64,000 nucleotides of DNA from an uncultured Caryophanales bacterium (GTDB taxonomy: Bacteria > Bacillota_I > Bacilli_A > RFN20 > CAG-826), in assembly GCA_946407815.1 (NCBI GenBank), contig CAMJPB010000001.1, forward strand, positions 496,001-560,000, in the 5' to 3' direction. This document shows, piece after piece, positions 17,194 through 28,212 of this stretch. The notes below the pieces were generated by a model. That model did no database searches, was not told the DNA's origin, and was given only the letters and a program-made list of their open reading frames with translations. How positions within the stretch are numbered: the stretch's first letter is position 1; each line of letters starts with the position of its first letter. The translations under genes and the position numbers were made by a program.

Positions 17194-18195
17194 CTACTCC
17201 TTTGTTGAACCACGTTTCATGTAAACAGATTCAATCTTGTAAGTCTTCTTTTCGAGCTCGTTCTTCATTAAATCAATGAGCATATGCATTGAACGTCTAC
17301 CAACGTCTTGCATATCAATATAGAAACTCGACAAAGTCGGACGAGTAATATTAGCATATTTTGTTCCAATAAGCGAGAGAACTTCAACTTCTTCAGGAAC
17401 TTTTAGTCCTGAATCAGTTGCAGCATTGGCAATAGCGGCGGCAATTGAGTCACGATATGCGACAAAATAACCACTTTTATGATTCTTGAAATATTCAAGA
17501 AAGTCTTCATAGGTTCTTGATGAAGAATCATCAACATTTAAGACTTTATAATTTCTACCCATTTCTTTACAAAGGGTAACGAATGCTTTTTCGGTTCTAG
17601 CAAGTAATCTACCACAGTCGTGAACGTGGACAAAAACTGGGGTAATATCTGGGTCACGAACAAGTTTTTCTTGAAGAATTCTCTTTAAATTATGTTCATA
17701 ACCAAAGACAATACAACCACATCTATCACCTTCAACTCTATTGTTTATAACAATAGTTGGGACGTAATATGATGTAATTTCTTGGATATCTTCTTCCTCT
17801 AACTCATCGTCAAAAATGATTGTTCCGTCGACGTGAGAAGTAATAACTCTTTCAACGACAGAAACAGCATCTTGTTTGGAATGTGATGTTGAGAATAAAG
17901 AAATTTGTAATCCTTTTTCTTTCGCAACTTCGGCGATTCCATTTAAAACAGATGAAATATAAACATAGTTTGCTCTTGGAATAACAACACCGATAGTTGT
18001 TGATTTGTTTGTAGCTAATGCTTGAGCTAATCCGGATGGCTTATAGCCAAGTCTTTGAATTGTTGCTTGAACTTTTTCTCTTGTTTTTGGAGTAACATTA
18101 CCTTGATTGTTAATGACTCTACTAACAGTAGCAAGTGAGACACCACTTGCTTTAGCAACTTCATATATCGTTACACGTTCTTTTAAGTTTTCCAT
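17194..18195 (-). CDS. LacI-family regulator, CcpA-like
   Basis: N-terminal helix-turn-helix (VTIYEVAKASGVSLATVSRV) with the LacI hinge (LGYKPSGLAQALA), then a periplasmic-binding-protein-like effector domain (about 65-333). The start at 18195 follows GAGGTAAG; an upstream in-frame start would add 25 residues lying in the promoter. Closest in character to the carbon catabolite regulator CcpA, and the tyrS neighbourhood agrees, but a sugar-specific LacI repressor is possible. A cre-like site at 44667-44680 could be one of its targets. Confidence 0.8.
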   Translation of the reverse strand: MENLKERVTIYEVAKASGVSLATVSRVINNQGNVTPKTREKVQATIQRLGYKPSGLAQALATNKSTTIGVVIPRANYVYISSVLNGIAEVAKEKGLQISLFSTSHSKQDAVSVVERVITSHVDGTIIFDDELEEEDIQEITSYYVPTIVINNRVEGDRCGCIVFGYEHNLKRILQEKLVRDPDITPVFVHVHDCGRLLARTEKAFVTLCKEMGRNYKVLNVDDSSSRTYEDFLEYFKNHKSGYFVAYRDSIAAAIANAATDSGLKVPEEVEVLSLIGTKYANITRPTLSSFYIDMQDVGRRSMHMLIDLMKNELEKKTYKIESVYMKRGSTKE

Positions 18196-18217
18196 ATACT
18201 TACCTCGCTGCGGCTTC

Positions 18218-18246
18218 ATTATAAATGAAAAAATTTTCACAAACAA
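18218..18246 (-). promoter_or_regulatory. Promoter of the CcpA-like gene
   Basis: On the minus strand: TTGTTT (18246-18241), 17-nt spacer, TATAAT (18223-18218). The spacer contains the palindrome TGAAAATTTTTTCA, which may be an operator. Confidence 0.65.
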
Positions 18247-18280
18247 GAAAATATTTTCAGAAATTTTCATTAATTTCTTT

Positions 18281-18307
18281 AAAAAGAAAATAAGGGCTTT
18301 GCCCTTA
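18281..18307 (-). terminator. Terminator after pncB
   Basis: Minus-strand stem TAAGGGC/GCCCTTA with an AAA loop followed by TTTTCTTTTT. It closes the long glg-leuS-pncB operon. Confidence 0.75.
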
Positions 18308-18333
18308 CTTCCGTGTAAACTATGAAAATTAAT

Positions 18334-19434
18334 TTAATAAATTGGGTATGGAACCTTCTTAAGTCTATTAGAAGGAACGTTTGTGCGGCCTTCTTTTGCT
18401 TCATTTTTTCCATCTAACATAACGAGATCGCCAGTGAAACCACAAGTCATGTTGTTCACTAAAGCAGTACCGACGCCATAGGTATCAACAGGAACTCCGA
18501 GTTTAACCCATTCTTTAATTTTTTCTGCAGTAAATGATGAAGAAACAATAATTTTAACATAGTTAAATCCTGCATCATCTAATTCTTTTCTTAAGGCAAA
18601 AATGAGTTCTTTACAAACACCATGTGGGTCAAAACCGCTTGTATCTTTATCATCAAAATAATGATCAATTAATGCTTTTGAAGTATCAACTCTAACAGCG
18701 CGGAGAGTCTCGCCTAAATGATGGGCGAGCATTAAAGAGTCATGAACAACGTTGTTGTTATAATCAATTAAGGCAGTAACCTTTTCATCTGGGAAAGTTG
18801 CATGATAAATATCAGCGGCTTTACAAATATCTCCATTACAAATTTGAATTAAGGCATGAGGCATTGTTCCAACGCCGTGTCCACCCCACCAATAACCTTG
18901 AGCATCAGTGGAAACTTTTCTAACACCTGCAATATATGTTGCATAGCCATCACCGATTTGAGTTAAATAGTCATCTTGTCTATCAGCCATTGAGAAGACA
19001 TCATTGCCATTTAAAGCCTTCATGACTTCATATACGTTTGTGCATACAGATGTTCTTCTCGCTAAGATTCCATCGATCATACTTTCTAAGAAACCAAAGT
19101 TTTCATATTTGCCTGTAATCTTAAGAACTGGTTCACCGCTTTGAATAATGTCTCCATCATTTAAAGCCTCAATTTCAAGTTCTTCTGGATGAACTGCAAA
19201 TGTATGAATTAATGCGATTGCTTCATCAACACCACAGAGTTTTGAGTCATCTCTTCTTTGGAAAAATTGCATGGTAACAATGTGATTTGGTGCATTTTTC
19301 TCGACAATTTTTCTAGATTTTAGGAAATAGTTAGCTGCAAAAAAGCCTTCTCCTAATCTTTTGTCGAATTGGAAAGTTTTGTTAGTGAGTCTAGAAATTT
19401 TACCCTCTTCTTTAAGTTTAATTTCAAGTTCCAT
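18334..19434 (-). CDS. pncB: Nicotinate phosphoribosyltransferase
   Basis: Makes nicotinate mononucleotide from nicotinate and PRPP in NAD salvage. Short bacterial/archaeal form (366 residues). Recognised by GEGFFAANYFLKSR at the N terminus, RRTSVCTNVYEV, the conserved GYWWGGHGVGTMPHALIQ segment and the C-terminal DTYGVGTALV phosphate-binding loop. Last gene of the operon, 11 nt after trmB. A quinolinate enzyme is less likely given the histidine and loop context. Confidence 0.88.
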   Translation of the reverse strand: MELEIKLKEEGKISRLTNKTFQFDKRLGEGFFAANYFLKSRKIVEKNAPNHIVTMQFFQRRDDSKLCGVDEAIALIHTFAVHPEELEIEALNDGDIIQSGEPVLKITGKYENFGFLESMIDGILARRTSVCTNVYEVMKALNGNDVFSMADRQDDYLTQIGDGYATYIAGVRKVSTDAQGYWWGGHGVGTMPHALIQICNGDICKAADIYHATFPDEKVTALIDYNNNVVHDSLMLAHHLGETLRAVRVDTSKALIDHYFDDKDTSGFDPHGVCKELIFALRKELDDAGFNYVKIIVSSSFTAEKIKEWVKLGVPVDTYGVGTALVNNMTCGFTGDLVMLDGKNEAKEGRTNVPSNRLKKVPYPIY

Positions 19435-19445
19435 AATCTTTTCCT

Positions 19446-20063
19446 CTATTTCTCAAGAATTATTCTGTGGATGGATTTACCAACAGATCTAAATTTATTC
19501 TCGTATTCAGTGATAAAGTCAGTTTCAGAATCAAATTCATAATTTTCTTCATCTGAGATAACTTTAAACTTAGTTAATTTAATCTCTTCTCTAGTGTATT
19601 CATACAATGAATCGTTATCAGTTTTAATATATAAACGACCGCCTTTACGAAGCATTCTGTAATACTGCTCTAAGAAGGAAATATAAGTAAGTCTTCTTTT
19701 CTCGTGTTTCTTTTTTGGCCAAGGATCTGAGAAGTTTAGATAAATTGAATGAACAAAATTATCTTCAACTGACTCAAATATAATCTCGGCGTTCCATGGG
19801 AAGACTTTAACATTTTCGTTACCTTGATCTACAAGCTTTTTGCACATCATTCCCGCAACTGTTTTAACTCTTTCAACTGCCAAATAATTGTATTCAGGAT
19901 GAGCTAAAGAAATTGCAGCAATAAAGTCTCCTTTTCCAGAACCAATTTCAAAAATCACCGGTTTTTCCTTGAAAAATTTGGAATTTATGTCGATTTTTTG
20001 AAGAGCAATTTCTGGATGTTCTTCAACATAATCGACTGCCCATTGCTTGTATTTTGTTCTCAT
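19446..20063 (-). CDS. trmB: tRNA (guanine-N7-)-methyltransferase
   Basis: Forms m7G46 in tRNA using S-adenosylmethionine. Seen: SAM-binding EIGSGKGDFI near residue 37, the family motif NFSDPWPKKKHEKRRL near 130, and the C-terminal TEYENKF. 205 residues, normal. Overlaps the pepV stop by 1 nt. Confidence 0.96.
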   Translation of the reverse strand: MRTKYKQWAVDYVEEHPEIALQKIDINSKFFKEKPVIFEIGSGKGDFIAAISLAHPEYNYLAVERVKTVAGMMCKKLVDQGNENVKVFPWNAEIIFESVEDNFVHSIYLNFSDPWPKKKHEKRRLTYISFLEQYYRMLRKGGRLYIKTDNDSLYEYTREEIKLTKFKVISDEENYEFDSETDFITEYENKFRSVGKSIHRIILEK

Positions 20064-21406
20064 TATTTAAGATTTCCTAAAAGGTAAATTGCTCTAGCGT
20101 AAATATGAGCGGATTTAATAATATCCTCGACTGGCATGTATTCATCTGGTTGATGCATTACAGATTCTCTGCCTGCAAATAAAGCACCAAATGCAACTGT
20201 ATTTTTACAGTGTTTAGCGTAAGTTCCGCCACCGATTGTGATTGGTTCACTCTTTAAGTCGCCAGTTTCTTCTCTATAAGCTTGCATTAAAGTTTTAACA
20301 AGATCACTTTCTGGGTCAAAACATAAAACATGTGATTCTTCACCCATTCTAGATTTGGTTCCAAAATAAGCATCGAACTTGGCAGCATATTCTTTAGAAT
20401 TTACGACTTCAGGGTATCTAAAATTGACACTAAATTTGAAGACGCCTTTCTCATAAGAAATTAAGCCAACACAATATGTTGTTTCATCCATAAGTTTTGT
20501 ATAACAAAAACCACCAAATTTCTTTCCTGATGTATCGCTTAATCCATCAGCTAAAAATTTAAGTTTTTCAACATCATAAACGTTACCTAAAACTTCCATT
20601 GTTATTAAGGCGGCGTTAACACCTTCACTTGGTGTACTTCCGTGAGCAGATTTACCTAAAATTGTGATGATATTTCCACTTCTCTTATATTGAATTGATT
20701 TAGCCTTACAATAATTTTCAACTTCATTTGCATCATCTAATTCAATCTTAACTTCATCACAGACAGCATTTGTCGCTGCACCACCTTTTATACTTTTAAC
20801 GTGAGGAATTTCTAAACTAATTTCAGGGAAGAAATCGTTAATTCCTTTTTCACCATAAATAACAGGGAAGTCTGCATCTGGTGTAAATCCGTAAGTTGGA
20901 TCAGGTTTCTTCAAATTTTTGAAATAATAATCTAAACAACCAGAACCACGTTCTTCATCGCCACCGACAACAAATCTCACTTTATATCCTTTAAGTAATC
21001 CGGCCTCTTTTAAGGCTAATACAGCATAAAATGCTGCCATGAATGGTCCTTTATCATCGGAAGTGCCTCTACCATAAAGTTTTCCATCCTTCTCATAACA
21101 ATAGAAAGGATCTTCACTCCAATCACCAGTAGCAGGAACAACATCGGAGTGAGCAAAGATGCCAATCATCTTATCGCCTTCTCCAATAGTTAACTCGGTG
21201 CAATATCCATCGCATCTATCGATAGCAAAGCCATACTTTTTGCCTAATTCAGCAACGTAATTTAAAGCGTTTGCTACTCCTGCACCAAAAGGATGCTCTT
21301 TTGTCACAGTGTTTGCATCATAAACAGAGTTTATTGAAACGAATTTCTTTAATTCCTCAAGCATATTCTTTTCTTGAGAATTTAATATTTCTTTACATTT
21401 ATTCAT
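20063..21406 (-). CDS. pepV: M20-family dipeptidase (PepV-like)
   Basis: Cytoplasmic zinc dipeptidase. Metal-site motifs are FAHSDVVPATGDW, GRGTSDDKGP and GGDEERGSG, with a final His in MHQPDEYMP. 447 residues from the chosen start at 21406, which has GGAGG 6 nt upstream; an earlier in-frame start at 21430 would lie inside coaX. The start overlaps the end of coaX by 8 nt. The insertion typical of PepV lid domains lies between about 190 and 320. Confidence 0.92.
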   Translation of the reverse strand: MNKCKEILNSQEKNMLEELKKFVSINSVYDANTVTKEHPFGAGVANALNYVAELGKKYGFAIDRCDGYCTELTIGEGDKMIGIFAHSDVVPATGDWSEDPFYCYEKDGKLYGRGTSDDKGPFMAAFYAVLALKEAGLLKGYKVRFVVGGDEERGSGCLDYYFKNLKKPDPTYGFTPDADFPVIYGEKGINDFFPEISLEIPHVKSIKGGAATNAVCDEVKIELDDANEVENYCKAKSIQYKRSGNIITILGKSAHGSTPSEGVNAALITMEVLGNVYDVEKLKFLADGLSDTSGKKFGGFCYTKLMDETTYCVGLISYEKGVFKFSVNFRYPEVVNSKEYAAKFDAYFGTKSRMGEESHVLCFDPESDLVKTLMQAYREETGDLKSEPITIGGGTYAKHCKNTVAFGALFAGRESVMHQPDEYMPVEDIIKSAHIYARAIYLLGNLK

Positions 21407-22154
21407 GTTTAACCTCCTTGTATAAAACAAGCATACCTTTGAGGGTTAACTGTGGATCAATAATTGCTTCTGGAAATTCATCTTTTACATAACGCAAATT
21501 TCCACCAGTTAAAATTAGTTTTGCTTTATCGTTTTTAAGTGATTTAAAAACATTTTTTACGTAGTAAACTGTTGACCAATAAACACCATGATGCATTGAA
21601 TCAAGTGTATTTAAACCAAGTCTTTCGCTCTTAACACTTACGCTATTGGATTCTGGCAATAACGCGGTTTTAGACGAGAAAAGTTTTAAAGATATTTCAA
21701 TGCCAGGAATAATTGATAAACCTTCAAATGAGTTATCTCCATTCGTTAACAAAAGTTTTGTGACAGTCCCAAAGTCAGCGATTAGGCATGGCCCTCCATA
21801 ACCCTTCTCGGCTTCTTTTAGATCTGCTATTAAGTCTGCTCCGATTGATTCTTTAATTTGCGGATTCTTTTTTTCTAATTCATAACCTCGCCAATCGAAT
21901 ACAGAAATTTGTTTTTTAAAAACTTCGTTAACGATTTTCTGAATTGATTCATTATGTTTAGGAACGACAGAAAAAATCATGCCATCATCAATACTATTTC
22001 CCTTATTTTTATAGGAATTTAGTACTTTTTTAGCAGTTTCTAAATCTTCTGGAAATTTAAAAAACCCCAGGAAATCCCGCAAATTTTCATCATTAAACAC
22101 CGCAAACTCAGTTGCAGTATTTCCTACATCTATGATCAAAACTTTTTTACCCAT
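21399..22154 (-). CDS. coaX: Type III pantothenate kinase
   Basis: First step of CoA synthesis, ATP-dependent and not feedback-inhibited in known members. Motifs: IIDVGNTATEFAVF (phosphate 1), GADLIADL, and IADFGTVTKL with the catalytic Asp. 251 residues from 22154, which lies 1 nt after the leuS stop; the upstream start at 22178 would overlap leuS and has no better site. Together with the CoaE domain at 3.0-3.6 kb the window covers the first and last CoA steps. Confidence 0.92.
   Translation of the reverse strand: MGKKVLIIDVGNTATEFAVFNDENLRDFLGFFKFPEDLETAKKVLNSYKNKGNSIDDGMIFSVVPKHNESIQKIVNEVFKKQISVFDWRGYELEKKNPQIKESIGADLIADLKEAEKGYGGPCLIADFGTVTKLLLTNGDNSFEGLSIIPGIEISLKLFSSKTALLPESNSVSVKSERLGLNTLDSMHHGVYWSTVYYVKNVFKSLKNDKAKLILTGGNLRYVKDEFPEAIIDPQLTLKGMLVLYKEVKHE
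22065..22090 (+). repeat. Recurrent motif, copy inside coaX
   Basis: Plus-strand CCCCAGGAAATCCCGC (22065-22080) followed by AAATTTTC, antisense to coaX. Flanking arms are weaker than in other copies. Confidence 0.6.
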
Positions 22155-22155
22155 T

Positions 22156-24558
22156 TTATAAAGCAATAATATTAACAATCTTGCCCTTTACGACAATAAC
22201 ACGTTTGATTTCTTTTCCTTCAATGTGACGTTTGACACCTTCACATTCCATAGCAAGTTTTGTAAGTTCTTCTTCACTTGCATCAACAGGAGCTTTGAAT
22301 GTGTCTCTTAATTTGCCACAAACAGAAGCGGCAATGTTAACTGTATTTTGAATAAGTTTAGACTCATCATAAGTTGGCCATTGTTCATAAGTGATTAGTT
22401 GTTTTCCTGTTGTTAACTCAAAGAGTTCTTCGCCAACAAATGGACAGACGCAACTAAACATCTTTAAGAAGTTAACCATATATGGACGATATAATGAATT
22501 TGCTTTAAATAAAGCATTCACAAATATCATCATTTGAGCAATACCTGTATTAATTTGAAGTGACTCAAAGTCTGCTGTAACTTTCTTCACAGTAGCGTTA
22601 TAGACAAAGTCTAATTCTCCAGTGTTTTCATCGGAGAATCTACCAGCAAATTCTGGATCAGTGTAAAGTCTATACACACGTTCGATAAATCTACGTGCGC
22701 CACCTAAACCAGTAGTAGACCAGGCAAAACCTTCTTCAAGAGGGCCAGCGAACATTTCAAATAATCTAAGTGAGTCAGCGCCATAATCTCTAATAATGTC
22801 ATCAGGATTAACTACGTTACCACGTGATTTAGACATCTTTTCACCGTTTTCGCCTAGGATCATTCCTTGGTGGAATAATTTCTTAAATGGTTCATCACAG
22901 AAAACGACTTTTTGATCAAACAAGAACTTGTGCCAGAATCTTGCATATAATAAGTGGAGAACAGCATGTTCTGCACCACCGATATATAAATCAACTGGCA
23001 ACCAGTGTTTGATTAATTTTGGATCAGCAATGTCTTTGTTATTGTGTGGATCTAAGTAACGAATATAATACCAACATGAACCAGCCCATTGAGGCATTGT
23101 GTTAGTTTCTCTTTCGCCTTTCTTACCATTAATTTCAACATTTAACCAATCCTTAGCATTAGCTAAAGGTGATTTTCCATCTCCGCTTGGTGCGTACTTA
23201 TCAAGTTCAGGAAGAGTTAATGGGAGTTCGTCTTTATTGTAACAATAAGTTGAACCATCATTTAATGTAACGACAGGAATTGGCTCTCCCCAATAACGTT
23301 GACGAGAGAAAATCCAGTCTCTTAACTTATAGTTAACTTTAAGTTTTCCGGCGCCCATTTCTTCAAGTTTAGAAATGATTGCCTTTTTTGCATCAGCAAT
23401 ATTTAAACCATCAGCAAAACTGGAATTGATGTGTTTGGCATCTTCTTCCATTGCTTTTTCGGAGATATCGCCTTCAAGGACTTGGATAACTTCAAGACCG
23501 TGTTTCTTTGCAAATTCGTAGTCTCTTTGATCGTGTGCTGGAACAGCCATGACTGCACCGCTGCCATAACCGTATAAGACATAGTCTGCTGCATAAATTG
23601 GAACTTTCTTACCATTGATTGGATTAATTGCATAAGCTCCAATAAAGACACCGGTTTTATCTTTATTAAGTTCAGTTCTTTCCATATCGGACTTAGATTG
23701 AACTTGCTTAATATATTCTTCTACCTTTGGTAGTTGCTCTTTAGAAGCGAGTTTCTTTACGAGTGGATGCTCAGGTGCCAAACAGCAATATGTGCAGCCG
23801 AATAATGTGTCTGCGCGTGTTGTAAAGACTGTGAACTTTTCATCACTGTCTGCAACCTTAAAATCAATTTCTGCACCTAATGATTTCCCAATCCAATTCT
23901 TTTGCATGATAAGAGTGGATTTTGGCCAATCCATTGTTTCGAGTGAATCAATGAGTTTATCTGCATACGCAGTAATTTTTAAAACCCATTGTCTCATTGG
24001 CATCTTAATAACTGGATAACCACCACGTTCAGATTTGCCATCAATGACTTCTTCGTTAGCTAAAACGGTGCCAAGTTCTGGGCAGAAGTTAACAGGAATA
24101 TTTGAAACGTATGCTAAATTTTCTTTGTATAACAAAGAGAAGATCCATTGAGTCCATTTGTAGTACTCAGGTTCACATGTAGCAATTTCCTTGCTCCAGT
24201 CATATGAGAAGCCTAAAGCTTTAATTTGCTCTCTAAAGTGATCAATGTTTTTCTTTGTAAATTCATATGGGTGCTTGTTGTTTGCGATTGCATATTGTTC
24301 GGCTGGAAGACCAAAAGCATCATATCCCATTGGATGAAGGACATTGAACCCTTGCATTCTTTTCATTCTAGCGACGACGTCACTAGCGGTATAACCTAAA
24401 GGATGTCCGACGTGTAAACCTTGTCCTGATGGATAAGGAAACATATCTAATACATAATATTTTGGTTTAGAAAAATCGTAGACATCACAATAGAATGGTT
24501 TTTTATCTTCGTAAATTTTCAACCATTTTTGTTCTATTTTCTTATGTTCGTAACTCAT
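22156..24558 (-). CDS. leuS: Leucyl-tRNA synthetase
   Basis: Class I synthetase with a CP1 editing domain. HIGH motif in [21 protein letters not shown] in [13 protein letters not shown], and the editing Thr-rich segment [11 protein letters not shown]. 800 residues, typical for Bacillota. Its start overlaps the glgA stop by 4 nt (ATGA), so leucine charging is co-transcribed with glycogen synthesis genes, an unusual pairing. Confidence 0.98.
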   Translation of the reverse strand: MSYEHKKIEQKWLKIYEDKKPFYCDVYDFSKPKYYVLDMFPYPSGQGLHVGHPLGYTASDVVARMKRMQGFNVLHPMGYDAFGLPAEQYAIANNKHPYEFTKKNIDHFREQIKALGFSYDWSKEIATCEPEYYKWTQWIFSLLYKENLAYVSNIPVNFCPELGTVLANEEVIDGKSERGGYPVIKMPMRQWVLKITAYADKLIDSLETMDWPKSTLIMQKNWIGKSLGAEIDFKVADSDEKFTVFTTRADTLFGCTYCCLAPEHPLVKKLASKEQLPKVEEYIKQVQSKSDMERTELNKDKTGVFIGAYAINPINGKKVPIYAADYVLYGYGSGAVMAVPAHDQRDYEFAKKHGLEVIQVLEGDISEKAMEEDAKHINSSFADGLNIADAKKAIISKLEEMGAGKLKVNYKLRDWIFSRQRYWGEPIPVVTLNDGSTYCYNKDELPLTLPELDKYAPSGDGKSPLANAKDWLNVEINGKKGERETNTMPQWAGSCWYYIRYLDPHNNKDIADPKLIKHWLPVDLYIGGAEHAVLHLLYARFWHKFLFDQKVVFCDEPFKKLFHQGMILGENGEKMSKSRGNVVNPDDIIRDYGADSLRLFEMFAGPLEEGFAWSTTGLGGARRFIERVYRLYTDPEFAGRFSDENTGELDFVYNATVKKVTADFESLQINTGIAQMMIFVNALFKANSLYRPYMVNFLKMFSCVCPFVGEELFELTTGKQLITYEQWPTYDESKLIQNTVNIAASVCGKLRDTFKAPVDASEEELTKLAMECEGVKRHIEGKEIKRVIVVKGKIVNIIAL

Positions 24559-25961
24559 TTTCTCATTGCGTCCTTATAAATTCCTAAATATCTATTCATA
24601 GATTCGCCCCAACTTCTATCAAGTTTGAGTGCATTTTTAATCATATTTTCTAAGCCAGCTTTGTTCTCGTAATAATAAGAGAAAGCTACATCAAGAGCGC
24701 CTTTCATGCTCATCGGATCAAAGCTATAGAAACTAAATCCATCTTTTTCAGCGTGAACCGTATCAACTAATCCACCAGTTTCTCTTACGATAGGAAGAGT
24801 TCCATAGCGTTGTGCAATCATTTGCCCGATTCCACAAGGTTCAAATAACGATGGCATTAAGAAGAAATCACTTCCAGCGTATATCTTGTGGGCGATGTCA
24901 TCGGAGTACCCGATGTAAATTCCAACTTGATCAGGATGTAAATCTCTTAAAGATTGGAAACCTGCCTCTAAGTTGCCTTCACCACTACCAAGAATAACGA
25001 TGTTTGCTCCTCTATCTAGCATATATTGAGCATTTTGAAGAATTAAACTAATTCCCTTTTGCCATGTAAGTCGAGAGACTAAACCAAAGGTTGGTCTATC
25101 TTTATTTGGAAGATTGAAGAAGTCTAACAAGTCATTTTTACAAGCTTTCTTACCGGCTTTAAATGCTTTGTCAGAATAGTTCTTTACTATCTTAGGGTCA
25201 TGAGCAGGGTCAAATTCTTTGACATCGATTCCATTCACGACACCTGCAAAGTCATCTCTTCTAAATTCAAGAACATCACTCAAGCCTTGAGATAAGTCTT
25301 TTGTGAGCATCTCTTCTCTATAGGTTGGAGAGACAGTTGTGATTTTATCACAGAAGTAAATGGCTGCTTTTAAAGTTGAAACCATTCCCTCTAGTCTAAC
25401 AGCACCCGAATCGTACATATCATCACTGAGATTATATAAATCTCCGAGTGCATATTTATCTAAATAACCTTTAAATGCGGAGTTGTGTATTGTTAATACA
25501 AAGTGAGTTTTATAATCATCAAGTGGAGCGCCTTTCATAAGAGCAGGCAGCATACCCGGTTGCCAGTCATGTACGTGTACAATGTCAGGCTCAATGTGTT
25601 CTTTTGATAGAACTTTTTGAACTGCTCTAGAGAAATATGCGAATCTTTCTCCATCATCATCGTAGCCATAAATACCATCTCTACCAAAGTATTGTTCATT
25701 ATCAATGAGTTTGAACTTAATTCCTTCAATTTCGAGATCAAAGACACCAATGTATTGATGTCTCCAAGACATATCAACGTAATCGTAGAAACTATAATTA
25801 GCCTTAACGCCTTTATCTTTCATTTTCTTATAGAAAGGCATGTAGACAAAAACTTCGTGACCATTATTTACGAGTTCACGTGACAACGAATAAATAACAT
25901 CAGCGAGACCACCTGTTTTACAAAGTGGATTGCACTCGCTTGCAACCATGACTATTCTCAT
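24555..25961 (-). CDS. glgA: Glycogen synthase (ADP-glucose, GT5)
   Basis: Transfers glucose from ADP-glucose to alpha-1,4-glucan. N-terminal KTGGLADV substrate motif, HVHDWQPG, and the C-terminal nucleotide-sugar site ending [16 protein letters not shown]. 468 residues. Overlaps glgD by 4 nt. Neither branching enzyme (glgB) nor phosphorylase is in this window. Confidence 0.96.
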   Translation of the reverse strand: MRIVMVASECNPLCKTGGLADVIYSLSRELVNNGHEVFVYMPFYKKMKDKGVKANYSFYDYVDMSWRHQYIGVFDLEIEGIKFKLIDNEQYFGRDGIYGYDDDGERFAYFSRAVQKVLSKEHIEPDIVHVHDWQPGMLPALMKGAPLDDYKTHFVLTIHNSAFKGYLDKYALGDLYNLSDDMYDSGAVRLEGMVSTLKAAIYFCDKITTVSPTYREEMLTKDLSQGLSDVLEFRRDDFAGVVNGIDVKEFDPAHDPKIVKNYSDKAFKAGKKACKNDLLDFFNLPNKDRPTFGLVSRLTWQKGISLILQNAQYMLDRGANIVILGSGEGNLEAGFQSLRDLHPDQVGIYIGYSDDIAHKIYAGSDFFLMPSLFEPCGIGQMIAQRYGTLPIVRETGGLVDTVHAEKDGFSFYSFDPMSMKGALDVAFSYYYENKAGLENMIKNALKLDRSWGESMNRYLGIYKDAMRK

Positions 25962-27064
25962 TTTTTACTTCCTTGCTTGAGGTAAATATGTTCATTTTCA
26001 GAACCTTTTACTTCTCCTGAAATTGTTGAATATTTATCAACAACAGCGTTTTCAATAACAGCGCCTTTTTTGACAACTGTTCTAGTAAGAATAATAGAAT
26101 TCTTAATTGTTGCGCCTTGTTCAACTTTGACATATCTAGAAATAATTGAGTGTTCAACTTTTCCATCGACAAATGCACCATTAGCAACAAAGGACTCTTT
26201 TACGTCTGCGTGCTCACCGTACGATGCAGGTGGGCTGTTACGTGAAATTGTGTAAGACTTTTCGATTCTATCGAAGAGTTTTCTAGCAATTTTTGGATTA
26301 AATAATTCAAAAGAATATTCAACAAAGTGCTCTAAAGAATCAACACATCTGGCGTATCCTTCATATTTATAGCCATAAATATTTAGCTTGTAGTTATTTA
26401 CAAGGTGATTCATGAGCATTCTTAATGAAAGAGCGTTCTTGAAATCTTTGTGGGAAAGAATAGTGTTAAAAATCTTTCTTGAGAAGACATATGTTCTTAA
26501 TGAAACATCAACTTCAGCTTTCTTTCCGTTATTGTCTTTTGAAGAAACAACTCTATCACCATCAAGCTCTAAAACTGTGCTTGTTAAGAAGGCTTTATCA
26601 CCATCTTCAATATGAGTGTAAGCCATTGTGATATCAGCTTCATTTTTCTCATGGAATCTAATTAAATCATTAATATTTAACTTTGTTAAAATGTGAGCTG
26701 GTTGAATAACGATTAAGTCTGCGTTTGTATCAAATAAAACCCAGTCGTTCTCACGAATTGCATTCAAGTCAGAGTTATAATCTGGATCAGCAATACCGCG
26801 TTCATTAATTAAATAATTTTGTTTTCCAATTTTAGTGTTACTTGCCCAGTTCTTTAAAGAACCACAGTGTTTTGCAACTGATCTAAAATTATCTTTTACT
26901 AAAATATTAATATCATTGATATTAGAGTTGGCGAAATTTGATAATGCAAAATCGATTAATGCAAATCTACCAACGAAAGATGTAGAAGCAGGAGTTCTAT
27001 TCTTTGTTAAACCACCTAAACTTGGTGAATCGTAAAGATTAATATAGCCAACAACTTTTGCCAT
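25958..27064 (-). CDS. glgD: GlgD, ADP-glucose pyrophosphorylase regulatory subunit
   Basis: Homologue of GlgC that partners it in Bacillota. The N-terminal nucleotidyltransferase domain has a degenerate catalytic loop (SLGGLTKNRTPASTSFVGRFALIDF) in place of GGxGxRL, and the C-terminal beta-helix is present. 368 residues from the start at 27064, which follows GGAGG; an earlier ATG at 27106 lies inside glgC. Only 1 nt separates it from glgC. Confidence 0.93.
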   Translation of the reverse strand: MAKVVGYINLYDSPSLGGLTKNRTPASTSFVGRFALIDFALSNFANSNINDINILVKDNFRSVAKHCGSLKNWASNTKIGKQNYLINERGIADPDYNSDLNAIRENDWVLFDTNADLIVIQPAHILTKLNINDLIRFHEKNEADITMAYTHIEDGDKAFLTSTVLELDGDRVVSSKDNNGKKAEVDVSLRTYVFSRKIFNTILSHKDFKNALSLRMLMNHLVNNYKLNIYGYKYEGYARCVDSLEHFVEYSFELFNPKIARKLFDRIEKSYTISRNSPPASYGEHADVKESFVANGAFVDGKVEHSIISRYVKVEQGATIKNSIILTRTVVKKGAVIENAVVDKYSTISGEVKGSENEHIYLKQGSKK

Positions 27065-27065
27065 C

Positions 27066-28196
27066 TTATTTTTCCTCCTTCTTTGTGTAAAGAGCAATTT
27101 CATCATCTTTGCCCTCTATCTTCATATCTGGTTTGACATAGGCGCCTTCACCAATAACAGCTTTTCTAACAACTGCGCCTTTGCAAATTTCAGCGCCCGC
27201 CATAATGACAGAGTCTTCAACGACTGCGCCTCTTTCAATATAAACCTCGTTTGAAATAACGGAGTGTTTTACGGTGCCATAAATCAATGCACCTTGATTA
27301 ACCAAGGAATCAGTAACTTTAGCAAATTTTGAAACAAATTGAGGAGCTGTGCAATTGTCTTCAGAATAAATAACGTTGCCATTAAAAATCTTTTCTAAAG
27401 ATAAATCTTTAGATGAAGGAAGTAAGTCCATATTTGCTTCGTGAAGTGATGAAACAGTTCCGACATCTTTCCAATAACCTTCATACTTGTAGGCCATTAA
27501 CTTTTTGCCTTCTTTTAAGAGCATTGGAATGATGTTCTTTCCGAAGTCGTGTTCAGACTTTTCATCTTTTGCATCTCTGACTAACGCATCCTTAAGGACA
27601 TCGTATTTGAACATATAAATGCCCATTGATGCGAGATTAGAAATTGGATCTTTTGGTTTTTCTTGGAATTCAACAATCTCTCCCTTTTCATTAGTAACTA
27701 AAATACCGAAACGGTGAGCTTCTTTCCAAGGAACAGGATAAACTGCAATAGTTAAATCAGCTTTTGTATCCTCCGTCAAATAAGCCATTGGATTAAATGT
27801 TGTAGAGTAAATATGATCACCAGAAAGGATTAAAACATAATCTGGATGAGTTGCATCTAAGAACTCTAAGTTTTCATAGATAGCATTTGCGGTACCTGTG
27901 TACCAGGCCATACCTTTATCTGTTTGTCTTGGTGCTAAAGTTGTAGTTAGTGAATGAACACCATTTAAACCCCACTTTTCACCATTGCCAATATATTCGT
28001 CTAAAAATACGGATTCATATTGGGTAAGAACACCAACTGTATTGATGCCTGAGTTTGCACAGTTAGATAATGGGAAATCGATAATTCTATATTTACCACC
28101 GAAACTAACTGCTGGTTTAGCAACCTTCTCAGTAAGATCGAGCAAACGAGTCCCTTTACCTCCTGCGAGAATCATTGCGACAATTTTCTTACTCAT
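27066..28196 (-). CDS. glgC: Glucose-1-phosphate adenylyltransferase, catalytic subunit
   Basis: Makes ADP-glucose from glucose-1-phosphate and ATP, the committed step of glycogen synthesis. Catalytic loop MILAGGKGTRLLDLT with PAVSFGGKYRIIDF, the sugar-binding VEFQEKP, and a left-handed beta-helix C terminus. 376 residues. First gene of the glgCDA-leuS-coaX-pepV-trmB-pncB operon; AAGGAG ribosome binding site. Confidence 0.97.
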   Translation of the reverse strand: MSKKIVAMILAGGKGTRLLDLTEKVAKPAVSFGGKYRIIDFPLSNCANSGINTVGVLTQYESVFLDEYIGNGEKWGLNGVHSLTTTLAPRQTDKGMAWYTGTANAIYENLEFLDATHPDYVLILSGDHIYSTTFNPMAYLTEDTKADLTIAVYPVPWKEAHRFGILVTNEKGEIVEFQEKPKDPISNLASMGIYMFKYDVLKDALVRDAKDEKSEHDFGKNIIPMLLKEGKKLMAYKYEGYWKDVGTVSSLHEANMDLLPSSKDLSLEKIFNGNVIYSEDNCTAPQFVSKFAKVTDSLVNQGALIYGTVKHSVISNEVYIERGAVVEDSVIMAGAEICKGAVVRKAVIGEGAYVKPDMKIEGKDDEIALYTKKEEK

Positions 28197-28212
28197 ATTT
28201 ACATCTCCTTAA

